64,000 nucleotides of DNA, from NCBI RefSeq assembly GCF_017104715.1, contig NZ_JAAGPI010000003.1:1-64000 (forward strand), in the 5' to 3' direction. The translations under genes and the position numbers were made by a program. Each line of letters starts with the position of its first letter. The first letter of the stretch is position 1. The notes below the pieces were generated by a model, which was given only the letters and a program-made list of their open reading frames with translations, ran no database searches and was not told the DNA's origin. Below are positions 8,391 to 17,113 of the stretch, piece by piece. Source of the stretch: Burkholderia sp. Ac-20365. GTDB lineage: Bacteria > Pseudomonadota > Gammaproteobacteria > Burkholderiales > Burkholderiaceae.

Positions 8391-9554
8391 TTACTCCAAC
8401 ACAGGTCCTTCCTGGCGGGCCGCAGAAGACGGCATCAACAACGTTGCGAGTACAAGGGCAATAAGACAACCCACGACGACCTCTTCAATGCGAAGTTGCG
8501 CGAGAGGTACGATATCGAATCCCAGCCGTCCGTAGACAAGTCCCACAAGCATCGTGATGAAGAAAACACCACGTGCATAGGCATGCAGGATGAAGTAGGC
8601 CCAGCCGAAAACCGACATTGCCATCAGCGCCACGAGCACCCAGAGGTCGTTGTTGAGCGTTGTGACAACGAGCACGCTTGCGGCCGCACCGGCCAATGTC
8701 CCCGCGAGCCGTTTTGCAACGCGAACCAGCGTTCCCTCGCGTGAGCTCGTGCCAAGAAAGACTACAAACGTGCTGATGACCGCCCACATCGAGCGCTCGC
8801 TGGAGAGTTCTTCGCCAGCCAGCAAAGCGAGTAGCGCTGCCAGGGTTGCGAGCGTGGCAAGCCGCCAGGCGAGATGGTGTCGATGGCGCGAGATTGCCGC
8901 CAGTTCATCTTGCAGGCGCCGCTTGCACAGGCTGGCCGCGTGACGCATGAGTTGGCTGTAGCGCGCCGGTGCACTGGCGACGAACCGCGATACGGCGTCG
9001 GAGATCGCAAACCAGGGCATTCGGGCGGCATGTGGCGGAAGCAGGACGCGTCCAACGATCGTAACCACGACGGGAGCGAGTATGGAGACAGCCAGCATCT
9101 CCACGGTCTGGTCGCGCGATGGATGGATATAGAGCCCCAGATAGAACGAAACCAGTGCAAGCAACGCGCATCCGGTTGCACGGGGCCCCAGCGAATGACA
9201 CAGCATGCCCGTAAAGACGATCAGCAACAACAGCACGCCCCGCGCAGTCGGATGCGAGGCAACGAAGCACGAAATCGCGAAACAGATGCATGTGCAAAGG
9301 TAGAGCGCGGCTAGCGAGATGAGCCAGCTGGACAGACGACGGTCGCGCAGAAATAGCGGCGAAATCATCGAGAACAGCGCAGCAAGCGAAGCGAGCGTGA
9401 TGGCCGCGTGGTGCTCGACCAGCCATGCGATGGCAAGGGCCGCCGTCAGCAGGCAAGCGAGAGTCGACTGGGTGGCGTGCCGAAGGCGCGATAGTTCCGG
9501 ATTGATGGCGAGCGCCTGTGCAAGGGCGCGTGCATAGGAGGCAATCATGTTCAA
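8391..9554 (-). CDS. FUSC family inner membrane protein (aromatic acid/efflux type)
   Basis: A 387-residue protein with two blocks of membrane segments separated by a soluble region (about residues 175-225), the layout of the fusaric-acid resistance/FUSC family. The second block contains SSERSMWAVISTFVVFLGTS and VRVAKRLAGTLAGAAASVLV, matching the FUSC core. At 387 residues it is shorter than YhfK/AaeB-type pumps because the large cytoplasmic domain is reduced. No membrane-fusion or outer-membrane partner is nearby. The last residues before the stop (8391) abut the flavohemoglobin fragment, so the C-terminus may have been reshaped by a deletion. Confidence 0.8.
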   Translation of the reverse strand: MNMIASYARALAQALAINPELSRLRHATQSTLACLLTAALAIAWLVEHHAAITLASLAALFSMISPLFLRDRRLSSWLISLAALYLCTCICFAISCFVASHPTARGVLLLLIVFTGMLCHSLGPRATGCALLALVSFYLGLYIHPSRDQTVEMLAVSILAPVVVTIVGRVLLPPHAARMPWFAISDAVSRFVASAPARYSQLMRHAASLCKRRLQDELAAISRHRHHLAWRLATLATLAALLALLAGEELSSERSMWAVISTFVVFLGTSSREGTLVRVAKRLAGTLAGAAASVLVVTTLNNDLWVLVALMAMSVFGWAYFILHAYARGVFFITMLVGLVYGRLGFDIVPLAQLRIEEVVVGCLIALVLATLLMPSSAARQEGPVLE

Positions 9555-9879
9555 TGATCTCCGTTTTCCGGTGTTGCAGCTTGTGGCCGCGAACCGGTTA
9601 GCCGGGAAGATTCCCGGCGTTGACCGAGTGCCAGATATGCACCTTTTGCCGGGATCTCCAGCGTCAAGGCGTTTCGGCGAATATTGCCCCGCGGAGGCGA
9701 CGCGGCACGCGGATAGGCGGTGCCATGTCGCTCTCGAGAAGCATTAGCAGGTTATCAGGACAAAAATGGCTTGTGTCTGGCAGCAGCGCGCACGACGCGC
9801 ATCGAGTATTGAGGGAATCAGGCCGGTTTTCTGGTTAGCCATATAATCCCTACTTTTTCTCGAACCGGGCGAAGCAGCC
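9555..9879. promoter_or_regulatory. divergent promoter region with TATAAT box
   Basis: No gene in this stretch. A perfect TATAAT lies at 9842-9847, about 33 bases before the ATG of the binding-protein gene, a plausible -10 box for it; no good -35 box is seen at 16-18 bases. The rest shows nothing recognisable. Confidence 0.4.
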
Positions 9880-10641
9880 ATGAAGAAGACTATCCTCACC
9901 CTGGCCGCGTCGGTGGCCATGTTTGTTTTTGGTTCTGCCGTAGCACAGGCGCAAGATCGGGAACTGGTGGTGGCATCAAGCGCGACCTATACGCCTTTCG
10001 CGTTCGAAAACAAGGACAAGCAGATTGTCGGGTTTGACATCGACGTCGTCAACGCGATTGCCAAACAGCAGCACATGAAGCTGCGTATTGTGAATACGCC
10101 GTTCACCAGCATTTTTGCGTCTCTCAACAACGGTGATGTCGACTTTGTGATCTCCGGCGTGACCATCAACGAGAAGCGCAAGCAGAGTTTCGATTTCTCA
10201 GCGCCGTATTTCGATGCGCGTCAGCTGATCGCCGTGCCCAAGAGCAGTACTGTGAAGTCGCTGAAAGACCTCGACGGCAAGAAGGTTTCGGTGGTCAGCG
10301 GCTCTACGGCCGACGATGTCATGAGCCGTGAAGTCGGCAAGACCAACCCGAACATCCGCCGCTTTGAAAGCACGCCGCTGATCATCTCCGAGCTTGTTTC
10401 AGGCGGCGTGGATGCGGCGATCGGTGACAACGGTGTGATCGCTTACCGTGTTTCGCAGAATGCTGGCCTTAAGACTGTCGAAGACGCGAACTTCCCGAAG
10501 GAATACTACGGCATTGTCGTACGCAAGGGCGACAAGGCCTTGCTGGAGAAGATCAACGCCGGTCTTGCCGCGATCCGTGCGGATGGCACCTACAACGTGA
10601 TCTACAAGAAGTGGTTCAATCAGGACTTCAAGCCGCAGTGA
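9880..10641 (+). CDS. polar amino-acid ABC transporter, periplasmic binding protein
   Basis: A 253-residue SBP_bac_3 (HisJ/GlnH/ArtJ) family protein. A 24-residue signal peptide ends in AQAQD; the mature part starts ELVVASSATYTPFAFENKDK and continues GFDIDVVNAIAKQ, the family's ligand-binding signature. The closing segment IRADGTYNVIYKKWF is also typical. It delivers an amino acid to the permease encoded 96 bases downstream. Closest-looking relatives bind glutamine or arginine, but the specificity cannot be settled by eye. A TATAAT box lies just upstream. Confidence 0.9.
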   Translation: MKKTILTLAASVAMFVFGSAVAQAQDRELVVASSATYTPFAFENKDKQIVGFDIDVVNAIAKQQHMKLRIVNTPFTSIFASLNNGDVDFVISGVTINEKRKQSFDFSAPYFDARQLIAVPKSSTVKSLKDLDGKKVSVVSGSTADDVMSREVGKTNPNIRRFESTPLIISELVSGGVDAAIGDNGVIAYRVSQNAGLKTVEDANFPKEYYGIVVRKGDKALLEKINAGLAAIRADGTYNVIYKKWFNQDFKPQ

Positions 10642-10736
10642 TAGTTTGATGCAACTGGTTGGATAGAGCGCCGGGCCAGGGCGCGTGACGCGAACGCACC
10701 TGGCAGCCACTTCGTTTTCGGTTTCAGCAAGCGAGC

Positions 10737-11519
10737 ATGGAAGATAGCAATCCAGTACTGTGGTTCGGGTGGTTCCGCCCGGATATCCTCGTTGAGTACA
10801 AGCAACTGTTCTGGCAAGGCGCACTTGTAACGGTGGGTATGACCGTGGCATGCGTGCTGATGGGCTGTGCGCTGGGGCTGTTGCTGGCGCTGGCGCGGCT
10901 GGCCGAGGCGCGACATCAACCGTGGAAGGCCGTTTGCAAATACCTGCTTCGCTGGCCGTCGACTGCCTACGTGAGCTTTTTTCGCGGCACGCCGTTGTTT
11001 GTTCAGATTCTGCTGATGCACTTCGCCGTGATGCCGCTATTTATCCACCCGGTGAATGGGCTATTTATCAGGGGCGATCTGGCGCGCACGCTGAAGCAGG
11101 ATTATGGCGCGCTGATTTCTGGCGTAGTGGCGCTTACGTTGAACTCGGGTGCCTATATCTCGGAAGTGTTTCGCGCGGGCATTCAGTCGATTGCGCGTGG
11201 CCAGCGCCAGGCCGGCCTGTCACTGGGCCTGACGCATGGGCAGATGATGCGTTATGTGGTGATCCCGCAGGCGTTCCGGCGCATGTTGCCGCCTCTGGGA
11301 AACAACATGATTTCGCTGCTCAAGGACACATCGCTGGTGTCGGCAATCGGTCTGGGGGAAATGGCGTATGCGGCACGCACGGTGGCGGGTGCCTATGGCC
11401 GCTATTGGGAGCCGTACCTGGCCATCGCCGCCGCGTACTGGTTGATGACATTCGCGCTAACGATCGGCTTGCGGAAGCTGGAACAATACCTGGCGCGAAC
11501 AGATCACGTGCCACACTGA
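10737..11519 (+). CDS. polar amino-acid ABC transporter permease
   Basis: A 260-residue inner-membrane permease of the HisM/GlnP family. The EAA loop is clear near residues 160-200 (RQAGLSLGLTHGQMM, then VVIPQAFRRMLPPLGN). N-terminal family motifs include FWQGALVTVGMTVACVLMG and SFFRGTPLFVQILLMHF. It works with the binding protein upstream. No ATP-binding subunit follows: the next gene is an opposite-strand DUF4148 gene, so the ATPase must be supplied from elsewhere. Confidence 0.9.
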   Translation: MEDSNPVLWFGWFRPDILVEYKQLFWQGALVTVGMTVACVLMGCALGLLLALARLAEARHQPWKAVCKYLLRWPSTAYVSFFRGTPLFVQILLMHFAVMPLFIHPVNGLFIRGDLARTLKQDYGALISGVVALTLNSGAYISEVFRAGIQSIARGQRQAGLSLGLTHGQMMRYVVIPQAFRRMLPPLGNNMISLLKDTSLVSAIGLGEMAYAARTVAGAYGRYWEPYLAIAAAYWLMTFALTIGLRKLEQYLARTDHVPH

Positions 11520-11639
11520 GCCTGCTGGAGCCTAGGTGCGGGCTGTGTGTGCCGCGCTGCGTTGCAGTGCAACGTGCGGTTACTGCGCGCCAGGTTTGAA
11601 GGGACAGTGGCGGCTCCGGCGGATTCACCCAGGTTGCAA

Positions 11640-11936
11640 CTACTTGCAATCCGATTCGAACCACTGGTCGACCAGGCGCTGCGCCGCGTGTAGATTCGCC
11701 GGGTAGTTTGGGTCGTCGTGCCATGGCGACGGGTTGTAGCCCGCCTTCCTCAGTGCCGAGAGTTCGCTTTTGTGTTGCGACTTCGTCGGCGGCGCGTTGC
11801 TTTTAATCGCGGCCAGGTCATGGCACTCGGTTTGGCTCAGATGTCGCCTGCCTTGCGGCGTGCCGGCAGCGACATTTCCGGTCAGCAGCAGCGCCAACGC
11901 GGCAAGCGTCGAGCAGTTTCTCGTGAGGTTTTTCAT
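11640..11936 (-). CDS. DUF4148 domain secreted small protein
   Basis: 98 residues with an N-terminal signal peptide (LAALALLLTGNVAAG) and a short C-terminal region with SELSALRKAGYNPSPWHDD and NLHAAQRLVDQW, the DUF4148 pattern common in Burkholderia relatives. Function is unknown; members are periplasmic or secreted. A second family member occurs at 54686-55021 in this window. Confidence 0.8.
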   Translation of the reverse strand: MKNLTRNCSTLAALALLLTGNVAAGTPQGRRHLSQTECHDLAAIKSNAPPTKSQHKSELSALRKAGYNPSPWHDDPNYPANLHAAQRLVDQWFESDCK

Positions 11937-12008
11937 AGCGTGCCTCCACGCGTGCGTTTGGAGAAACGCGCACGGTGCGATGTCACCGGTCGCGCGTGAC
12001 TTCCGCGT

Positions 12009-12260
12009 TTATTTTGCCTCATTCCAGTGTCCTGAAGCTACTTCGCGAGATTCAACCGTCGCTCCAAACCTTGAATCCAGTTCAGCACCCATCTTTGGCC
12101 TGCCAATCTGTTCAGTGTGTGCTTCGCGCACCTGTCCAACGGCCTTTACCTGTTCGATGAAGCGCCTGGTCGCCGGAGACAGATAGCATCGACGCAGACC
12201 TGAAACGCTTCGATCGGACAATCGACTGGGTGCGACCAGGAGCCGCCATGATGAGGTCAC
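12009..12260 (-). pseudogene. possible remnant of a LysR-type regulator C-terminus
   Basis: A short minus-strand frame contains YLSPATRRFIEQVKAVGQV, which resembles the end of LysR-family effector domains. Nothing before or after it extends the similarity and no helix-turn-helix is present. It is called a remnant with low certainty; the frame may also be non-coding. Confidence 0.3.
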
Positions 12261-12280
12261 TCGCGTCAGATCACGCCTGC

Positions 12281-13096
12281 CTAAAACTGGTACAACTCAG
12301 CCGGGTTATCAACCAGTATCTTGCGGCGAATCTCGTCGCTTTCCACTAGCCGCATCGTCCAGTCGAGCATGCGCGCGTCGTCGGGCACGGGCGCCACGTT
12401 GGGGTGCGGCCAGTTCGATGCCCACACACTGCGCTCGGGATATTGCGTGGAGAGCGTACGCACGAGCCACGACACGTCAGCGAAATCAGGCGCGCCATTA
12501 CGCGAGCTCTCGTACGGCGCGGACAGCTTGATCCAGCAGCGCGGCCCGTCGAGCAGGCGGCACAGCGACGCGAACCCTTCGCTTTCAGGCGTCACGGGCG
12601 CAAGAAACTTGCCGAGATGATCGATGACAAGCTTCGACGGCAAGCGTGCGAGCATCGCTTCATGCTGCGGCAGGGTGTGCCCATCGAGTTGAAGGTTGAT
12701 GTTCCAGCCCATCGGCGCGATGCGCGCGGACATATCCGCGAGCGCGTCCCACGGCAGCACGCCGCCCGGGAGCATCATGAATCGCACGCCACGTATGCCG
12801 GCATCGTGCAGGCGCTGCAGTTCGTCATCGCTGATATCGGGCGGCACGACCGCGATGCCACGCGCACCGTCGCCGAGTTGCGCAATGGCCGCGAGCGTGC
12901 AACGGTTGTCGAAGCCATATCCCGTCGGCTGCACGACGATAGCGCGCGAGAAACCGAGCTTGCCTTGCACTTCCCGATAAGCCGATGCAGGCGCCAGCGG
13001 CGGCGTGAAAGTCGCGCTCGCGGCCAGCGGATAGCCTTCCTCATACACGTGGATATGGCAATCGCACGCGCCTTCGAAATTCGTCGGAGCATTCAT
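12281..13096 (-). CDS. amidohydrolase, 2-pyrone-4,6-dicarboxylate lactonase (LigI)-like
   Basis: A 271-residue amidohydrolase of the LigI/D-galactarolactone isomerase group. The first barrel strand gives CDCHIHVYEE (metal or substrate His pair), later segments give VVQPTGYGFDN, GIRGVRFMML, DHLGKF and the closing WASNWPHPN, a standard set for this family. Members hydrolyse lactones of sugar acids or 2-pyrone-4,6-dicarboxylate without needing a bound metal in some cases. Its ATG overlaps the stop of the upstream dehydrogenase (ATGA), so both belong to the TRAP operon and probably act on the imported acid or its lactone. Confidence 0.85.
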   Translation of the reverse strand: MNAPTNFEGACDCHIHVYEEGYPLAASATFTPPLAPASAYREVQGKLGFSRAIVVQPTGYGFDNRCTLAAIAQLGDGARGIAVVPPDISDDELQRLHDAGIRGVRFMMLPGGVLPWDALADMSARIAPMGWNINLQLDGHTLPQHEAMLARLPSKLVIDHLGKFLAPVTPESEGFASLCRLLDGPRCWIKLSAPYESSRNGAPDFADVSWLVRTLSTQYPERSVWASNWPHPNVAPVPDDARMLDWTMRLVESDEIRRKILVDNPAELYQF

Positions 13097-14100
13097 CGCG
13101 CGACCGTCGGCGTGGCAAGGCCCGAGAGCCGAAATGCGTGCTCCGCATTCACAGCGCCAACGGGCACGCGACCATCAAACAGCGCTTCCGTCTGCGCGAC
13201 GGTTTCCATCGCCTGATGCTCGATGGCGCCCGGCGTCAGCCCGCCGATATGCGGCGTCGCGATCACGCGCGAATGGGCCGCAAGGGCAGGTGAGGGCATC
13301 TGGTCTGCCGCGCGCCCCACATCGAGCGCGCATCCTGCCAGATGACCACGCTCGAGCGCAGCGAGCAGAGCCGCATCGTCAACGAGTTCGCCGCGTGCCG
13401 CATTGATGAAGTACGCGTCAGGCTTCATCGTCGCGAACGCGCGCGCGTTCATCAGGTTCGTGGTCTGCGGCGTGGCGGGCGCGAGGCAGACGACGAAGTC
13501 AGCCTCGGCGAGCAGATCATCCAGGCCGACCTGATGCACGCGCGCATCGTCGAGTATGGCGTGAGGATCGGACACGATGACGCGCATGCCGAATGCCAGC
13601 GCGAGATCGCACAGATAGCGCGATATCTGCCCATAACCGATCACACCGAACGTGCTGCCGCGCAACTCGCGGCCCATCTTCGGAGCGGGCGCTTCGTGGC
13701 GGTGATACGCCTGCGCATACGCGGTCGTGCCGCGTGCGAGATCGAGCATCGCGCCGATCACCCACTCCGACACGGACGGCACGAAACCGGCGCTCGCCTG
13801 CGTGACGAGCACGCCCAGTTCGCTTGCGGCATCGACATCGATGGTGCGGATATCCACTGCGCAGCGCACGAAGGCGGCCAGCTTCGGCAGCGCTTCGAAC
13901 AACTCGCGCGTCGCGGGCGTCTGCCGGTAAGCGACGATGACATCGGCATCGCGCGCGGCGTCGGCGAGTTCGGCTTGCGACAACTCGCGATCTTCGGTGT
14001 TGTACGTGACATCGGCGAACTTCGCGAGCGCTGCTGCCGCGCGTGCGCCGAAGTAATGATCCAGCATGTGCCGGGGATGAGTCACGAATACCTTGTTCAT
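13093..14100 (-). CDS. D-2-hydroxyacid dehydrogenase
   Basis: A 335-residue NAD(P)-dependent 2-hydroxyacid dehydrogenase. The nucleotide-binding segment reads STFGVIGYGQISRYLCDLAL (GxGxxS variant), followed by INAARGELVDDAALLAAL with the catalytic Arg, and TPHIGGLTPGAIE with the catalytic His. The second Gly-rich position is Q-I-S where G-R-I is usual, a small departure. The real start is ATG 14100, four bases from the LacI stop; an upstream in-frame GTG/ATG region reads into lacI and is rejected. It sits between the LacI regulator and the amidohydrolase in one operon, so it likely oxidises or reduces a sugar-acid intermediate. Confidence 0.88.
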   Translation of the reverse strand: MNKVFVTHPRHMLDHYFGARAAAALAKFADVTYNTEDRELSQAELADAARDADVIVAYRQTPATRELFEALPKLAAFVRCAVDIRTIDVDAASELGVLVTQASAGFVPSVSEWVIGAMLDLARGTTAYAQAYHRHEAPAPKMGRELRGSTFGVIGYGQISRYLCDLALAFGMRVIVSDPHAILDDARVHQVGLDDLLAEADFVVCLAPATPQTTNLMNARAFATMKPDAYFINAARGELVDDAALLAALERGHLAGCALDVGRAADQMPSPALAAHSRVIATPHIGGLTPGAIEHQAMETVAQTEALFDGRVPVGAVNAEHAFRLSGLATPTVAR

Positions 14101-14104
14101 ATCC

Positions 14105-15184
14105 TTATCCTGTCTTTCTGGCTTGCTTCGATTTCGCCGCAGTTTTCCCCGGGCGCGAGACCGATTCGCGCTCCACGAGCGTGATATCCGTGAAGAGCGC
14201 CTGCTCCGAGGCAGGCATGGGTTCGTCATGCGGACGCATCGCGCGCTCGACCATCGCGGCGGCCATCGCCGGCACGGGGAGTTGCACGGTCGTCAGCGCG
14301 GGGTTGGAAATTGCCGCGAGAAAATGCCCGTCCATGCCGACGATCGATACATCCTCCGGCACCCGCAAGCCACATTCGCGCAGGCCTGCCATGAGGCCGA
14401 GCGCCATCAGGTCGTTGACGGCCACGATGCCGGTCGGGCGCGAGTCGTCTTGCGCGAGCAGGCGCGCGAGCGCGCGGCCATTCTCTGCAATCATCGAATC
14501 GCCGTATTCGTTGACCGGGCCGCTGTCGAGCACGCGCGCGTCGTCCGGTAATCCCGCATCGCGCGCTGCCGCGAGAAAGCCGTTGATCTTGTCGCTGCGG
14601 CTCATCGTCATGCCCGTCAACGTCGCGAACGCGAGCCGCCTGTGACCGTGCGCGATCAGGTGGCGCGTCGCGATGCGCGCGGCTTCGAAGTTGTCCGGTG
14701 TCACGTGTTCGACGCGCGTGGTCTCGCCCTCGGTCGCGCGGCGATCGTAGCTGACGACGACCATGCCGCGTTCGACGGCGGTTTCCAGATGGCGTTCGTT
14801 CGCCAGCGACGAGATCACGATCACGCGCCGCACGCCCTGCGACAGCAGATCCTCGAAGAACGACGCTTCCTTCATCGGATCGCGATACGTATTTCCGATC
14901 ATCACACGATAGCCGTAGCGCTCCTGCGCGTACGTTTCGACTTCGCGCGCGATATAGCCGTACATCGGATTGGCGATGGACGGCACCAGCAGCCCGATGA
15001 GCGGCGTCTGTCCTGTCTTGAGCTGACGGGCAAGCGTGCTCGGCCGATATTGCAGCGCGCTCATCGCGGCCTGCACGCGTACGAGCGTTTCCTGGCGCAT
15101 CTGACCGGTGCGGCCGTTGAGCACGTTCGATACCGTGCTCACGGAAACACCAGCCTCGCGGGCGACATCCTGAATGGTGCTCAT
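14105..15184 (-). CDS. LacI family transcriptional regulator of the TRAP operon
   Basis: A 359-residue repressor. The N-terminal helix-turn-helix reads DVAREAGVSVSTVSNVLNG, followed by the hinge helix region RPSTLARQLKTGQTPLIG, then a periplasmic-binding-protein-like effector domain (LVPSIANPMYGYIAREVE, VSIVGMDGHFLAAI). The gene lies inside the operon, 20 bases after the TRAP permease, so it is likely autoregulated. The expected LacI operator type is a palindrome with central CG; three such ATCGAT sites lie before dctP at 18216-18257, which are the obvious targets. Confidence 0.92.
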   Translation of the reverse strand: MSTIQDVAREAGVSVSTVSNVLNGRTGQMRQETLVRVQAAMSALQYRPSTLARQLKTGQTPLIGLLVPSIANPMYGYIAREVETYAQERYGYRVMIGNTYRDPMKEASFFEDLLSQGVRRVIVISSLANERHLETAVERGMVVVSYDRRATEGETTRVEHVTPDNFEAARIATRHLIAHGHRRLAFATLTGMTMSRSDKINGFLAAARDAGLPDDARVLDSGPVNEYGDSMIAENGRALARLLAQDDSRPTGIVAVNDLMALGLMAGLRECGLRVPEDVSIVGMDGHFLAAISNPALTTVQLPVPAMAAAMVERAMRPHDEPMPASEQALFTDITLVERESVSRPGKTAAKSKQARKTG

Positions 15185-15203
15185 AAGGTTTTACATCTGC
15201 CGG

Positions 15204-17099
15204 CTACAGGCCGAGCCGGGTCGGCAACCACAATGAAAAGGATGGCACGAGAATCAGCACCACCAGTGCGATGCACAGCACCAGCAGATATTTGAGCATA
15301 GGACGCGCGACTGCCTTCATTTCCGTGCCGGTGATGGCGCAGGTCGCGAACAGGCCTAGCCCGAGCGGCGGCGCGAACAGACCCAGGCCCATCGCGACGA
15401 CGATCACCGTGCCGAAATGCAGCGGATTGATGCCAAGCTGCGCGGCGATCGGAGTGAGGAGGGGCCCGAAGATGATGAGCGCCGGCGCGCCTTCCAGCAC
15501 TGCGCCGAACACGATCATGATAAGCACGGACAGCAGCAGAAACATCGTCGGTCCGTATTGATGCGCGAAAGCGATCATCGAATCGGAAACGAGCGCGGGA
15601 ATCTGCTCGATGGTCAGCGCGAACGACACGCTGGACGCCGCCGCGACGATGAACAGGATACTGCTCGCCATCGATGCGGAGCGCACGAATACCCGTGCGA
15701 CCGATTTCGGCGTGAGTTCGCGAAACGCCAGCCAACCGACGATAAGCGCATAGACCACGGCGAACGCGGACACTTCCGTCGAGGTCGCGACGCCCGACGT
15801 CACGCCCTTGCCGATCATGGTGACCATCACGAGCGCGACCAGCGCGCCGCCGAGCAGCGGCATCCATGCGCGCGGATGGGTGAGCACATCGGCGAGATTG
15901 ATGCGGCGCCCGAAAATCACTGCGACGATAGCCAGCGCGACGGCAAGGACGCCGGCCGGCACCACGCCCGCGAGGAACAGCCCGGCGATCGAAATGTTCG
16001 CGACGAAGCCCATGATGATCATGTTCACGCACGGCGGAATGGTTTCCGCCATCACGGCGCTGCAGGCAAGCAACGCCGCGGCCTCGTTCGGATCTTCCTT
16101 GCTCTGGCGCACCGCCGGCATCACGACGCCGCCAACCGCCGCGATGTCCGCGAGCTTCGAACCGGACACGCCCGAGAAGAACGCCGTCGCCAGGATCGTG
16201 ATGAGCCCGAGCCCGCCGCGCACGCGACCGAAAATCCGCAGCAGCAGTTCGATCAGGCGCGCCGACATGCCGTTGGTTTCCATCAACAGCCCGGCTAGCA
16301 CGAAAAACGGGATCGCGAGCAGCACGAAGTGGTCGGTGCCGGCCATCACCTGTTGCGAGTAGACGAGCATCGGCAGGGACGGTTCCGCGAGGAAGTACAG
16401 CAGCGCCGAGAACGCGAGCACGAAGCCGATCGGCACGCCGAGCACGAGTCCGCTGATGAATCCGGCCATCAGCAGGAAGCCGGGCTTGATTGCATGAGCG
16501 GGCACGAAGGTGTTCCACTCGAACACCACCGCTGCGAGCAGCACGCAGCCGATCAACGTGCCGAATACGGTCTTGCGCGAGCCGTTAAGCGCGTTGGCGA
16601 GTGCGAACACCGTCATGAACACGCTGCCGATAACGACGGGATACACGTTGATCCACGCGGGGAGGCCGCTCGGCGTCATCTGACCGTAGGAATCGACCAG
16701 CAGCAGACACGACGATACGCACAGATTCCCCGCGACGCCCGCGATCACCCAATGTCCGACATGGACTAGCGCCGGCTGCCAGCGCCTGGGCAGCATGCCG
16801 CGAAACAGATCGACGCCTACGTGCTGGCTGCGCGCAAGCACGGTGGCCGCGCCGAAGAAGACCAGCACGATCATCAGCGCGCCCGCGACTTCCTCGGCCC
16901 AGTCGAATGGATCGTGCAGGAAATAGCGGTAGATCACGGAGAGAAACACCACGAGCACATCGGCCGCCAGCACGGCCGCGCACAGGTTTTCGATCACGTG
17001 CATGAGGCGGGCGAGACCGCGCGCAAGCATCGTCTCATGGCCGAAAGATGGCGCAACATGTTGCGCTTCCGGTCCGGGCGTGGCGGAAAAAGTGGTCAT
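15204..17099 (-). CDS. TRAP transporter permease, fused DctQ-DctM
   Basis: 631 residues from ATG 17099. The first 190 residues form the small DctQ-like subunit with four membrane segments (VFLSVIYRYFLHDPFDWAEE is the usual family segment). The rest is the large DctM-like subunit with about 12 segments, including VLGVPIGFVLAFSALLYFL, AIPFFVLAGLLMETNGMS and VSGSKLADIAAVGGVVMPA. Fusion of the two subunits is a known variant. It uses an ion gradient to import organic acids captured by the DctP protein encoded 14 bases upstream. A longer in-frame extension upstream overlaps dctP and is rejected. Confidence 0.92.
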   Translation of the reverse strand: MTTFSATPGPEAQHVAPSFGHETMLARGLARLMHVIENLCAAVLAADVLVVFLSVIYRYFLHDPFDWAEEVAGALMIVLVFFGAATVLARSQHVGVDLFRGMLPRRWQPALVHVGHWVIAGVAGNLCVSSCLLLVDSYGQMTPSGLPAWINVYPVVIGSVFMTVFALANALNGSRKTVFGTLIGCVLLAAVVFEWNTFVPAHAIKPGFLLMAGFISGLVLGVPIGFVLAFSALLYFLAEPSLPMLVYSQQVMAGTDHFVLLAIPFFVLAGLLMETNGMSARLIELLLRIFGRVRGGLGLITILATAFFSGVSGSKLADIAAVGGVVMPAVRQSKEDPNEAAALLACSAVMAETIPPCVNMIIMGFVANISIAGLFLAGVVPAGVLAVALAIVAVIFGRRINLADVLTHPRAWMPLLGGALVALVMVTMIGKGVTSGVATSTEVSAFAVVYALIVGWLAFRELTPKSVARVFVRSASMASSILFIVAAASSVSFALTIEQIPALVSDSMIAFAHQYGPTMFLLLSVLIMIVFGAVLEGAPALIIFGPLLTPIAAQLGINPLHFGTVIVVAMGLGLFAPPLGLGLFATCAITGTEMKAVARPMLKYLLVLCIALVVLILVPSFSLWLPTRLGL

Positions 17100-17113
17100 G
17101 GTTGCCTGCCTCG

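Noticed and set aside
15181..16518. Long minus-strand frame across the TRAP permease
   Set aside because: Arg-rich, no family signal, fully inside the DctQM gene in another frame; GC-driven shadow.
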